A stretch of DNA of 64,000 nucleotides, from the NCBI RefSeq assembly GCF_004366715.1, contig NZ_SOQZ01000001.1, positions 558,001-622,000 on the forward strand. The letters are read 5' to 3'. Under the pieces are notes generated by a model. That model was not told where the DNA came from and did not search any database. It was given only the letters and a program-made list of their open reading frames with translations. Positions 52,494 through 61,784 of the stretch are shown here, piece after piece (the stretch's first letter is position 1; each line of letters starts with the position of its first letter). The translations under genes and the position numbers were made by a program. Origin of the DNA: Meridianimaribacter flavus (GTDB taxonomy: Bacteria; Bacteroidota; Bacteroidia; Flavobacteriales; Flavobacteriaceae).

Positions 52494-52684
52494 CTATTCT
52501 TGTGTTTAAAATACTTTGCCAAGCGTAATATTGCACATTTAACTGTTAATAGTTACGGTTTTTTGCATAATTTTTAGTAAACTTGACATCATTTTGCTAA
52601 AAATTTAAGGCGGTTCCTTAAAAGCAAAAATAAAGGTGTGTTACCTTTTAAAAATCAATAAATTACTAACTAATAATAAATTTC

Positions 52685-54253
52685 ATGTCAGCTACAACAC
52701 TAAAGCCACACCAAAGAGAACTTTGGGGACATCCAGTAGGATTATACATTTTGTTTTTTACTGAAATGTGGGAACGTTTTTCTTATTACGGAATGCGAGC
52801 GTTATTAACACTATACTTGGTAGAAAAAACAACAGCAGATAATCCAGGTCTAGGATGGTTAGATTCTGAATCTATAATGCTTTATGGTTGGTACACCATG
52901 TTGGTTTATGTAATGTCCATACCTGGTGGTATGATTGCAGATAAGTTTTTAGGACAAAAGAAGGCGGTTCTTTATGGAGCACTAATTTTAGTAGCTGGTC
53001 ATGGTATTCTTGCTTTTGAGCCTATGTGGGCTTTTTATACTGGTTTAGGCTTAATTGTCTTAGGAGTCGGACTCTTAAAACCTAATATTTCTACAATGGT
53101 AGGAGGCCTGTATAAACAAGGAGACATTAGAAGAGATAAAGGATTTAGTATTTTTTATATTGGTATTAATTTAGGGTCACTTTTAGCAACATTTATAGTT
53201 GGATATGTAGGTGAAAAAATAGGATGGCATTACGGTTTTGGATTAGCAGGAATTGCAATGTTGTTTGGGTTAATGGTTTACATGTATGGTCAAAAGTTTT
53301 TGATTAACGTTGGGAATAAGCCAACCGAAGAGGATAAGAAAACTGATGTTTCATTAGGTAAGTTATTTGGTGATTTAATGAAGTCTCCATTGAACCTTGT
53401 AATTGTTTTGCTTATAATAGGTTATGCGTTTTATGCAGGGTTTAGCTATGATGGTATTGATAGTTGGGGTTATACAGCCTTATACATATTTATTGCTTTA
53501 GTAGCAGGTGTAATGATGATGATATATAAAAACTTAGAAACACAAGTATCAAGAGATAGGTATTTGGTTTTATTATTATCATTCCTAATTGTTATTGTGT
53601 TTTGGGGAGCGTTTGAGCAAGCAGGTGGATTAATGAGTATTTACACCAAAACCAAAACCGATAGAACTTTATTTGGATGGGATATTCCAGCAACATGGTT
53701 CCAAGGTTTAAATGCAGGATTTATTATCATATTTGCAACCATTGTTGCAGGATATTGGGCAAAAAGAAAATTAAAAGGTAAAGAGGCTTCGTCATTATTT
53801 AAAATGGCTGTTGGTACAATGATTATGGGATTAGGTTTTGTATTCATGATTTTTGCAGCTTCAGAGTACAATGCTAATGGTAGCTCAGGAATGCAATGGC
53901 TTGTTTTGGCTTATTTATTCCATACTATTGGAGAGTTATGTTCTTCGCCTGTAGCCTTATCGTTTATTACAAAATTAGCACCTGTAAAATATGCCTCATT
54001 AATGATGGGAGTTTATTTTGCAGCAACAGGATTAGGTAATAAAGTGGCAGGAGTTATTGGAGAATCTGCATCAGAATTTGGTGAATATGCAATCTTCTCA
54101 GGAATTACAATTTTTACTGTTCTATTTGGTTTACTTGTAATTTTGTTACTTAAACCTCTAAAACGTCTTACACATGGAGCTGAAGATAACGAGCGTGAAA
54201 TCTCAAGTGACGAAACTGAAGGTTTTGAATTAGCTGATTCTGAAGCAAACTAA
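52685..54253 (+). CDS. POT-family proton-dependent oligopeptide transporter
   Basis: This 522-residue inner-membrane protein has 12-14 predicted helices and the POT signature FFTEMWERFSYYGMRALL, including the ExxER proton/peptide-coupling motif. GLGLLKPN-like GVGLLKPNISTMVGG and FSIFYIGINLGS (PTR2 signature) are also present, as is FWGAFEQAGGLMSIY. It imports di- and tripeptides with protons. A paralogous gene follows after a terminator. Upstream 218 bases are AT-rich and hold the divergent mvaA promoter. Confidence 0.93.
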   Translation: MSATTLKPHQRELWGHPVGLYILFFTEMWERFSYYGMRALLTLYLVEKTTADNPGLGWLDSESIMLYGWYTMLVYVMSIPGGMIADKFLGQKKAVLYGALILVAGHGILAFEPMWAFYTGLGLIVLGVGLLKPNISTMVGGLYKQGDIRRDKGFSIFYIGINLGSLLATFIVGYVGEKIGWHYGFGLAGIAMLFGLMVYMYGQKFLINVGNKPTEEDKKTDVSLGKLFGDLMKSPLNLVIVLLIIGYAFYAGFSYDGIDSWGYTALYIFIALVAGVMMMIYKNLETQVSRDRYLVLLLSFLIVIVFWGAFEQAGGLMSIYTKTKTDRTLFGWDIPATWFQGLNAGFIIIFATIVAGYWAKRKLKGKEASSLFKMAVGTMIMGLGFVFMIFAASEYNANGSSGMQWLVLAYLFHTIGELCSSPVALSFITKLAPVKYASLMMGVYFAATGLGNKVAGVIGESASEFGEYAIFSGITIFTVLFGLLVILLLKPLKRLTHGAEDNEREISSDETEGFELADSEAN

Positions 54254-54269
54254 CTTAATATTAAATATA

Positions 54270-54310
54270 AAACCCTTGCTAATTTGTACAAGCAAGGGTT
54301 TCTCTTTTTT
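54270..54310 (+). terminator. Terminator between the two POT transporter genes
   Basis: Perfect 11-base arms AAACCCTTGCT (54270-54280) and AGCAAGGGTTT (54291-54301) with a 10-base loop, followed by CTCTTTTTT. It separates the paralogues into different transcripts, at least in part. Confidence 0.85.
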
Positions 54311-54327
54311 TAACTAAAACTAACACT

Positions 54328-56115
54328 ATGAATACTGATATTGAAAATCTGTTTAAAGACAAGGTTATTGGTCATCCTGCTGGATTATTTGTTATTTTCT
54401 TTACCGAAATGTGGGAACGTTTTTCATTTTATGGAATGAAAATACTTTTAGTGCTGTTTTTAACAGCTCCCTTTTTAAGTGATAATCCTGGATGGGAGTG
54501 GTCTCGTGAAAACGCTTTGGCGCTGATAGGTACCTATTCTTCATTACTATACTTAACGCCAATTGTAGGAGGATGGTTAGCCGATAAATACACAGGTTAT
54601 AAAGGAGCAGTTATCATAGGATGTTTTATTATGATGTTGGGTCATGCAGCAATGGTTTTTGAAACGACTTGGTCTTTATACTTAGGATTAGCATTATTGG
54701 TAATTGGTACAGGTTTTTTTAAGCCTAATATGACTTCTATGATTTCTGAAATGTATAGAGGAAAGGAATCCAAAAAAGATGGTGCTTACACTATTTACTA
54801 TATGGGTGTTAATGCAGGCGCTTTCTTTGGAATGATGCTTTGCGGTTATTTAGCTGAAAACGTTGGTTGGAGTTATGGTTTTGGTCTTGCAGGTATTTTT
54901 ATGCTTGGTGGATTAATTCAATTTTGGTTAGCTAAAGATTTGTTTGGTGCTATAGGAGCTAAACCTACAAAAGTTCATGAAGTTGAGTTGCCTCAAAACA
55001 TTAATGAGGAAAGTCCAAAAGAACATAATGTTACAGCACCTGTAAAAGATAAATTAAACCCTTTTAAAAGCTTTGATTTAATACTCATTGCATTATCGTC
55101 AATTGGAGGTTTGCTGTACTTATTTAATGATCCTATGTCTAAAATAGGGAATATTAATATGCTTAACTTTAATATTGGTCCATTTGATGGCTCAAGTGTT
55201 GTTATTGTTTTAGCATTGATTTTGTTTTTAATTCTAATTATCAGTAGGATTATACGATATACACCAATAGTTAGAGATAAAATTATTGCTGTTTCCATAT
55301 GTGGTGTATTTACAGTTATTTTCTTTGCAGCGTTTGAACAGTCCTTAGGTTCTATGACTCTTTTTGCTAGAGATTATACTGCTCGTGCTTTAACAGGAAA
55401 CTCTGCAACTGTGTTTAAAATAATAGACTCAATTCTTACAGTTGTACCGCTTGCAATCATTACTTGGGTGTTATACTTGTTGTTTAAAAAGACATTTTCT
55501 AAAATTGCTTTATCTAATATAGTGTTAGCTGCTACTTTTGTGTTTTTATGGTATGTAGTGTTTTATAAAATAAATAATGAATTCAGTAAAGATGCTACTG
55601 AAGTTGGTGCATCATGGTTTGGAATTTTAAATTCTTTCTTTATTATTACGTTAGCACCATTATTTTCAAAGTGGTGGGAAAGTAAATACAACCCAAGTGC
55701 TGCTATGAAATATGGTATTGGTTTAATGTTATTAGGGTTAGGTTTTGGAGTGTTAGTTTTTGGTACTTTAGGAATTCCTCAAGGTGCTAAAACAGCATCT
55801 GTTAGTATGGTGTTTTTAATATTTGCTTACCTATTCCACACTATGGGAGAGTTGTGTATTTCGCCAGTGGGCTTATCTTACTTAAGTAAACTAGTACCAG
55901 CTAGAATGATTGGGTTTATGTTTGGTATTTGGTATCTAGCTATTGCTATAGGTCAAAAAGCTGCTGGGACTATGGGAGGAATGATTGATAAAATTACTGA
56001 GCAATACAGTTTGTCTACATTCTTTTTAATATTTACTCTTGTTCCTGCAGGATTTGGTTTACTCGCAATGCTATTAAATCCTTTACTTAAAAAGTTAATG
56101 CACGAAGTGAGATAA
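54328..56115 (+). CDS. POT-family proton-dependent oligopeptide transporter, second copy
   Basis: This 595-residue paralogue of the preceding gene has FFTEMWERFSFYGMKILL with the same ExxER motif, GTGFFKPNMTSM and TIYYMGVNAGA. Compared with the first copy it carries a longer hydrophilic loop after helix 6 (about 220-250, EVELPQNINEESPKEHNV). It also has FFAAFEQSLGSMTLF in place of FWGAFEQAGGL. Conserved coupling residues are kept, so it is probably active, with a different peptide preference. Confidence 0.93.
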   Translation: MNTDIENLFKDKVIGHPAGLFVIFFTEMWERFSFYGMKILLVLFLTAPFLSDNPGWEWSRENALALIGTYSSLLYLTPIVGGWLADKYTGYKGAVIIGCFIMMLGHAAMVFETTWSLYLGLALLVIGTGFFKPNMTSMISEMYRGKESKKDGAYTIYYMGVNAGAFFGMMLCGYLAENVGWSYGFGLAGIFMLGGLIQFWLAKDLFGAIGAKPTKVHEVELPQNINEESPKEHNVTAPVKDKLNPFKSFDLILIALSSIGGLLYLFNDPMSKIGNINMLNFNIGPFDGSSVVIVLALILFLILIISRIIRYTPIVRDKIIAVSICGVFTVIFFAAFEQSLGSMTLFARDYTARALTGNSATVFKIIDSILTVVPLAIITWVLYLLFKKTFSKIALSNIVLAATFVFLWYVVFYKINNEFSKDATEVGASWFGILNSFFIITLAPLFSKWWESKYNPSAAMKYGIGLMLLGLGFGVLVFGTLGIPQGAKTASVSMVFLIFAYLFHTMGELCISPVGLSYLSKLVPARMIGFMFGIWYLAIAIGQKAAGTMGGMIDKITEQYSLSTFFLIFTLVPAGFGLLAMLLNPLLKKLMHEVR

Positions 56116-56140
56116 TCGAGTAATTCGTTAAAATAAACGT

Positions 56141-56168
56141 AAAATGCTCCTCTTTTGGAGCATTTTTT
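56141..56168 (+). terminator. Terminator after the second POT gene
   Basis: Perfect 10-base arms AAAATGCTCC (56141-56150) and GGAGCATTTT (56157-56166) with a TCTTTT loop and a T-run. Its position argues against the ATG at 56144 being a start of the following gene. Confidence 0.85.
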
Positions 56169-56203
56169 GTAAGTTCGGAATAACTTTTGCAACAAATGAG
56201 ATT

Positions 56204-56752
56204 ATGAAAAAACTTAGATATTTATTAGTATTTGCATTATTAACTACAGTTAGTAGTGTAGCTCAGGAGATTAATTGGGTGACTTTTGAAGAAGCTCTGA
56301 AACTTCAAAAAGAAAAACCTAAAAAAATTATGATGGACGTGTATACAAATTGGTGTGGTCCATGTAAAATGTTAGACCGAAACACATTTCAAAATAAAGA
56401 TGTGGCAGATTATGTAAACGAGCATTACTATGCTGTTAAGTTTAATGCCGAAGGAAATGATAAGGTTACTTATGAAGGCAAAACATTTACTAATAAAAGC
56501 TACAAGCCAGAATTGGCAAATCGTAGAAATGGAGTTCATGAGTTAACAAGGCATTTAAAAGTAAGTGCATATCCTACTATCGTGTTTTTTGATGAAGAAG
56601 GAAAAGTGCTTACGCCTTTAAGAGGTTATCAAAAGCCTCAACAAATAGAGTTGTACTTAAAACTCTTCAAAAACGATGAACACAAGAACATGACCTCTCA
56701 AGAGGATTTCAATGCGTATTACACTGCATTTGAACCAAAGTTTCAAGGTTAA
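56204..56752 (+). CDS. Secreted thioredoxin-family protein
   Basis: The start is ATG 56204 (MKKLRYLLVFALLTTVSSVAQ signal), giving 182 residues; an ATG 60 bases upstream lies in the terminator. The redox motif is NWCGPCKM with Cys51 and Cys54, and the cis-Pro is in SAYPTIVFFD. It is probably a periplasmic disulfide reductase or isomerase. An insertion after the active site (NKSYKPELANRRNGVHELTRH) is longer than in classical thioredoxin. It ends 5 bases from the convergent comEC gene. Confidence 0.9.
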   Translation: MKKLRYLLVFALLTTVSSVAQEINWVTFEEALKLQKEKPKKIMMDVYTNWCGPCKMLDRNTFQNKDVADYVNEHYYAVKFNAEGNDKVTYEGKTFTNKSYKPELANRRNGVHELTRHLKVSAYPTIVFFDEEGKVLTPLRGYQKPQQIELYLKLFKNDEHKNMTSQEDFNAYYTAFEPKFQG

Positions 56753-56757
56753 AAATA

Positions 56758-58794
56758 CTATTCAATAATAAACGCTCCCTTTTCACTAGTTTGATGGAAA
56801 GGGAGTTTTTGTTTTAAGCACGTTGCTTTCCATCGTTTAATGTAAGATTTGTAATTGCTACCATCAGCAATAATGACCTCTGGTTGAATAGAGTCTATCA
56901 AACGTTGCAAATTAATCTTAGGAGAGTTACGAAGTAATACATAATTAGGCTTAAACACTGTAACATTGTAAACACCCAAACTATCTACTACTAATACCAT
57001 TTTGTTTTGAACTTTATAGATAGATTTCAGTGAGTCTGTTTTAAAACTTTCAATAAAATTGCCAACTCTGTAGTTTTTAATGACTTTATCATTTTTAAAA
57101 CTTGTACTGTCTAGGTTATGATAAACTATCATATTTCTATTAGATTTTTCAGTAATCAAACTGTATCTGCTTTTATGAAATACGATAAATTGTTTATTAG
57201 ATGTCTCATATTTTGTATAAATCAAAACACCTTGAAATACCATAATAGTGATAAGCATGAAAGTTAAACTCTTAAAGTTCCTTTTCTTATTAAGTACAAA
57301 AATTGAAACAACAATTAAGTAACTGCTTAAAACATGAGCTAAACTAAAAGGGATATCTCTAAATAAAAATGTTTCTTGTTTGGATACCCAAGCAACAATT
57401 AAATTCATTGCATTAATTGTACTTCCAAAAAAATTAGCAAGAAATTCAGGAAGGCTATTTAAAACTGCTAAAACAATGACTAGAATACCTAGACCTAAAA
57501 TCAATCCTAAAAAAGGAATTATAGCAAGGTTTGAAATAAAAAATAAACTAGGAAACTGATGAAAGTAATAAAGACTCACAGGTATGATTCCAAATTGCGC
57601 ACTTACTGTAACTGTGAAAATTTGCCAAAAATAGTCCAGCGGCTTTATTTTAGTTGACCATAGTTTGTAAAGTATAGGCTGAAACGTAACAATAGCAATA
57701 ACTGCTAGATAACTAAGTTGAAACCCAACATCAAATAAAAACATAGGTTTGATGAGTAGCAATATAAAAATAGATATGGCTAGTGTGTTGTAAATGTTTG
57801 TTGGTCGCTTCCAGTTTATAGCAATGGCAACAATGCTAAACATGGTTACAGCTCTAGTAACTGATGCTGATAATCCTGCTATAATGGCAAAGCTCCAAAG
57901 CAGAAGGAGTATGCACAGTATTTTGATTGGTTTACCATGTTTAAGACGTTCTAAAGGTTTTAATAAAACATTTAGTAAGAGTAATATAATGCCAACATGA
58001 AGTCCAGAAACAGCAAGAATGTGTATTGCTCCAGCATTGGTGTAGTTGTTGTAAACGTCTTCGCTTATATCTTGTCGTTGTCCTAAAAGTAAAGCATTTA
58101 TAATTGCGAGTTCATCAGGAGCGAAGTTGTATGTTTTCAATTTTGCATTTATAGTATTTCTAAGTGCTGCTGCATAACCAAAAATAGTATTGCTCTTGGA
58201 CTTTGTTTTATAAATGGACTGTTGATTGGTGAAAATTTGATGATAGATATATTGCTTCTCTAAATAGTTTTTATAATTGAATTGATTTGGATTTAGAGGG
58301 TTAATCAAATCTTTTATAGGAGAGTATGTGATATAAATATCATCGGTTTTTAAGCGTTTTAAAGTAGAATCTTTTTCAATGTTTAATAAAGATTTTCCAT
58401 TAACAATAGTTGAGTCAACCTTTAAAATGTCAATGATGTATTTATTGTAGTAGTTCCCTGGTTTTAGTTGTTTTCGTATTTTAAATGTAATTTCTTTTGA
58501 AGCCGATTCATCTATATTCACTACTTTGGTGTAGTGATTAAAAAAATGTTTTTCATCATGAAGGTTATGAGTTAACACACCTATACTTATCGTAGTAATA
58601 AAAGTAATTAGTCCAAACCAAATGGAGTTTTTAAACTTGTTTTTAAGATAGAGAAAGCATAAAAATAAAAGACAGATTAAACTAAGACTAGTATATAATG
58701 ATAGTTGTAATGGAATTGTAATATAATAACCTATATAAATCCCGATAACTAAACAAAGCGTTAATTTTATAAGAGTAAAATTTAGTAACTTCAT
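56758..58794 (-). CDS. comEC: ComEC/Rec2-family DNA uptake channel protein
   Basis: This 678-residue membrane protein has an N-terminal DUF4131 region (about 25-190), then the Competence domain with signature IHILAVSGLHVG and AGLSASVTRA, and about ten helices in all. The C-terminal 150 residues have the position of the metallo-beta-lactamase-like domain but lack its HxHxDH metal motif. Only the weak end IIADGSNYKSYIKRWK resembles the family end. ComEC carries single-stranded DNA across the inner membrane in competent bacteria. It follows the NlpC/P60 gene by 26 bases. Confidence 0.9.
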   Translation of the reverse strand: MKLLNFTLIKLTLCLVIGIYIGYYITIPLQLSLYTSLSLICLLFLCFLYLKNKFKNSIWFGLITFITTISIGVLTHNLHDEKHFFNHYTKVVNIDESASKEITFKIRKQLKPGNYYNKYIIDILKVDSTIVNGKSLLNIEKDSTLKRLKTDDIYITYSPIKDLINPLNPNQFNYKNYLEKQYIYHQIFTNQQSIYKTKSKSNTIFGYAAALRNTINAKLKTYNFAPDELAIINALLLGQRQDISEDVYNNYTNAGAIHILAVSGLHVGIILLLLNVLLKPLERLKHGKPIKILCILLLLWSFAIIAGLSASVTRAVTMFSIVAIAINWKRPTNIYNTLAISIFILLLIKPMFLFDVGFQLSYLAVIAIVTFQPILYKLWSTKIKPLDYFWQIFTVTVSAQFGIIPVSLYYFHQFPSLFFISNLAIIPFLGLILGLGILVIVLAVLNSLPEFLANFFGSTINAMNLIVAWVSKQETFLFRDIPFSLAHVLSSYLIVVSIFVLNKKRNFKSLTFMLITIMVFQGVLIYTKYETSNKQFIVFHKSRYSLITEKSNRNMIVYHNLDSTSFKNDKVIKNYRVGNFIESFKTDSLKSIYKVQNKMVLVVDSLGVYNVTVFKPNYVLLRNSPKINLQRLIDSIQPEVIIADGSNYKSYIKRWKATCLKQKLPFHQTSEKGAFIIE

Positions 58795-58820
58795 AGTCTA
58801 AGTTACTAAAAAATAATGGT

Positions 58821-59333
58821 TTACAATACTCTTCGCGCTTGTACGAATGCAAAATACCAATACCGTTCAGCTAACGACGATATAATCACTCCTGCACTTG
58901 TCGAAGCATGAATAAACTCTACATTGCCTTCGCTAGCAAAAGTAACTATGCCAACATGATTAACTTTTCGGCTATTTTTTCTTGTTGCGAAAAACATTAA
59001 ATCTCCTTTTTGAACTTCTTTAAGGTCTATCCAATCTCCTGTAACCGAAAGGTCTGAGGTTGTCCTAGGTAGCATAATATTTTCACTCTTAAAAGCTGTC
59101 ATTACCAGTCCAGAGCAATCCATTCCCTTTTTGGTAGTTCCACCATATTTGTAGCGAACACCATCAAATTGTTTAGCATAGTCTACGATACTTTCAGCAA
59201 GTGCATTTGATGTTGTGTTAGTTGCCCTTTTTTCGGTTTTGGCAGTGGTTTTATGTGAGCTTTTGGCTTTTTTTGAGGATTTACAACTATTCAAACAGAT
59301 AAGCGCTAGTAGCAGTATAGTAAAGTTTTTCAT
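58821..59333 (-). CDS. NlpC/P60 (C40) cell-wall peptidase lipoprotein
   Basis: This 170-residue protein has a lipoprotein signal ending LNSC (Cys17) and a Lys/Ser/Thr-rich linker. The NlpC/P60 domain carries the catalytic Cys73 (KKGMDCSGLV), His126 (VNHVGIV) and His142 (EFIHAST). It probably cuts peptide cross-bridges of peptidoglycan. All catalytic residues are present. It is 109 bases downstream of lpxB and probably cotranscribed with comEC. Confidence 0.93.
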   Translation of the reverse strand: MKNFTILLLALICLNSCKSSKKAKSSHKTTAKTEKRATNTTSNALAESIVDYAKQFDGVRYKYGGTTKKGMDCSGLVMTAFKSENIMLPRTTSDLSVTGDWIDLKEVQKGDLMFFATRKNSRKVNHVGIVTFASEGNVEFIHASTSAGVIISSLAERYWYFAFVQARRVL

Positions 59334-59442
59334 GTATTGAATTTGTGACTAAAATTAAGAATTGAAACAAAATAAAAACAATAAATTATTAGTTTGGGAA
59401 GGCTTTTGAATAGTTATGAAAACTCTTATCAACAAACCTGTT

Positions 59443-60558
59443 TTAATTTAAGCTTTTAAAAATCAATTCAGCAGTTTTATTACTTGCGCCTTTGCCTCCT
59501 AATTTTTTTTCTAAATCATAGTAGTTCAAGAAAAATTTCACACGTTGATAATCGTCTAGAATAATTTTTAATTCTTGCTTTAAACGTTTGGTGTTAAAAT
59601 CATCCTGAATCAATTCGGTAACTACTTCTTTGTCCATAATAAGGTTTACCAATGAGATGTATTTAATATGTTTTACCAATCGTTTTCCTATTTGGTAAGA
59701 TAACCAACTTCCTTTGTAGCATACTACTTCAGGAACTTTAAATAATGCAGTTTCTAAAGTTGCAGTGCCAGAAGTTACTAATGCAGCGTAGGATACACTG
59801 AGTAAATCATAAGTTCGGTTGCTAATAAAACTTACGTTGTTATTTGTGATAAAAGGCTCATAAAAACTATAATCTTGACTTGGTGCTCCGGCAATTACAA
59901 ACTGATAACCAGGAAAATCGTCAACAACACTAAGCATAACCGATAACATCTTTTTAATTTCCTGCTTTCGGCTTCCTGGTAGTAAAGCAATAATAGGTTT
60001 TTTGTTGAGCTCATGTTCTGCTCTAAAACTATATTCATCAACTTGTTGTCGTGCTCCAATAGCGTCAATTAATGGATGACCAACAAAGTTCACAGGATAA
60101 TTATGCTTGTCTTCATAAAATTCTTTTTCAAAAGGAAGAATAACATGCATGTGGTCGACATCTCGTTTTATATCCTTAATACGATTTTCTTTCCAAGCCC
60201 AAATTTGTGGGGAAATATAGTAATGTGTTTTGTAGCTTTTTTGTTTTGCCCATTTAGCAATGCGTAAATTAAAACCAGGATAATCAATAAAAATGATAGT
60301 ATCAGGATTGTATTGTTCAATATCCTTTTTGCAAAATGCTAAGTTTTTGGTTATGGTTCTTAAATTCATAACCACTTCAATAAAACCCATAAAGGCTAAA
60401 TCCTTGTAGTGTTTTACCAGAGAGTTGTTTACAGCTTGCATGAGGTCGCCTCCCCAAAACCTAAATTCAGCATTTACATCAATTTTTTGTAATGCTTTCA
60501 TAAGGTTTGAGCCATGTAAATCACCTGACGCTTCTCCTGCAATTATGTAATACTTCAT
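59443..60558 (-). CDS. lpxB: Lipid-A-disaccharide synthase
   Basis: This 371-residue peripheral membrane glycosyltransferase has the start YYIIAGEASGDLHGSNLMKAL, then ISPQIWAWKENR, LPGSRKQEI and SGTATLETALF, all typical of LpxB. It joins UDP-2,3-diacylglucosamine and lipid X to make the lipid A disaccharide. The start is immediately after the stop of the small membrane protein gene, so translation is probably coupled. Confidence 0.95.
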   Translation of the reverse strand: MKYYIIAGEASGDLHGSNLMKALQKIDVNAEFRFWGGDLMQAVNNSLVKHYKDLAFMGFIEVVMNLRTITKNLAFCKKDIEQYNPDTIIFIDYPGFNLRIAKWAKQKSYKTHYYISPQIWAWKENRIKDIKRDVDHMHVILPFEKEFYEDKHNYPVNFVGHPLIDAIGARQQVDEYSFRAEHELNKKPIIALLPGSRKQEIKKMLSVMLSVVDDFPGYQFVIAGAPSQDYSFYEPFITNNNVSFISNRTYDLLSVSYAALVTSGTATLETALFKVPEVVCYKGSWLSYQIGKRLVKHIKYISLVNLIMDKEVVTELIQDDFNTKRLKQELKIILDDYQRVKFFLNYYDLEKKLGGKGASNKTAELIFKSLN

Positions 60559-60843
60559 CTATAAATACTTTACCAAAAATGTAAATACAGCTATTAAAAC
60601 CGTAGCTAAAAGCACACCTCTAGCTCTATAATCTTGTTTCTTTTTTATGAAAATAAAAAACGCACCTAAATTTAAAATAGCTCCTATACTTACTAATTTA
60701 CTAAAAAAACCTTCCGCTAAGGATTGCCTAATAGTAGTTTCAATATCATCGCCATTTCCAAAAAGATAGACTGCTAATATTAAACCCATAAAATTAGCAA
60801 TTAATCCAACAATAAATCCAATAAAAACTTCCTTTTTAACCAT
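60559..60843 (-). CDS. Small three-helix membrane protein between surE and lpxB
   Basis: This 94-residue protein has three hydrophobic helices (FIGFIVGLIANFMGLILAVYLF, VSIGAILNLGAFFIFI, GVLLATVLIAVFTFLV). It overlaps surE by 8 bases and abuts lpxB with no gap. No family or function was recognised. Its tight placement suggests cotranslation with lpxB and perhaps a cell-envelope role. Confidence 0.8.
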   Translation of the reverse strand: MVKKEVFIGFIVGLIANFMGLILAVYLFGNGDDIETTIRQSLAEGFFSKLVSIGAILNLGAFFIFIKKKQDYRARGVLLATVLIAVFTFLVKYL

Positions 60844-61612
60844 TCAATTTCCATGTGTTTAAGTTTTGTATGCAATGATGGGCTGTCAAATCAAATTGTA
60901 TTGGTACTACTGAAACATAACCGTTTTTTAAAGCCCATTCATCAGTATCTTCACCTTTGTCTAAGTTAACAAATTTACCTGTTAACCAGTAATATTCTCG
61001 ACCTTGTGGGTTTTTACGTTTGTCAAATTCTTCTTCCCAATTCGCTTTAGCTTGTCGGCATACTTTTATGCCTTTTATATCTTTTTTGGGAAGATTAGGA
61101 AGATTTACATTTAAAACCACTCCTTTTGGCAAACCTTCTTTTAAAACATTTTCAGCAATAGTTTTTACAAAGGATTTTGTGGCTTTAAAATTAGCGTTCC
61201 AATTGTAATCTAAAAGTGAAAACCCTATAGCAGGAATGCCTTCAATACCAGCTTCAATAGCTGCACTCATTGTTCCTGAATAGATAACATTTATAGATGA
61301 GTTTGAACCATGGTTTATACCTGAAACACAAAGGTCTGGTTTGCGGTCAAAAATTTCATTTATAGCAAGTTTTACACAGTCGGCAGGTGTACCAGAACAA
61401 CTGTATTCTCTTTGTTTACCTTCGTCAATTTTTATCTCTTCTACAAACAGTGTTGAATTAATAGTAATTGCGTGTCCCATTCCGCTTTGAGGACTATCAG
61501 GAGCTACAACAATAACGTCTCCAATGCTATTCATAACTTCAATTAAAGTTCTAATTCCTGGAGCAGTTATGCCATCGTCGTTTGTAACTAAAATAAGAGG
61601 TCTTTTTGCCAT
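60836..61612 (-). CDS. surE: 5'/3'-nucleotidase SurE
   Basis: This 258-residue enzyme has the metal-binding start ILVTNDDGITAPGI, then APDSPQSGMGHAIT, CSGTPADCVKLA and VSGINHGSNSS, the SurE signature. It removes phosphate from nucleoside monophosphates and exopolyphosphate in a divalent-metal-dependent way. It is first in a cluster surE, small membrane protein, lpxB. The divergent protease gene lies 172 bases away, in an AT-rich gap with no clean TAnnTTTG match on this strand. Confidence 0.95.
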   Translation of the reverse strand: MAKRPLILVTNDDGITAPGIRTLIEVMNSIGDVIVVAPDSPQSGMGHAITINSTLFVEEIKIDEGKQREYSCSGTPADCVKLAINEIFDRKPDLCVSGINHGSNSSINVIYSGTMSAAIEAGIEGIPAIGFSLLDYNWNANFKATKSFVKTIAENVLKEGLPKGVVLNVNLPNLPKKDIKGIKVCRQAKANWEEEFDKRKNPQGREYYWLTGKFVNLDKGEDTDEWALKNGYVSVVPIQFDLTAHHCIQNLNTWKLNG

Positions 61613-61784
61613 AAAATATATTGTTGTTTGTTAGCTGCTAAAATAAATAAAACCCTTCAATTACCTGTTATGTTAGGTTTAACAAAAAATTAGTAGGGCT
61701 ATATTTTATTGGCACGGTTTTTTCTTTTATTTTAGTGAAAAATATAACTTAATTTTTGTAGTTATATACAGTTAAAGTATAAAT

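Noticed and set aside
56144-56203. Upstream start for the thioredoxin-like gene
   Set aside because: It falls inside the terminator at 56141-56168; ATG 56204 gives a clean signal peptide.
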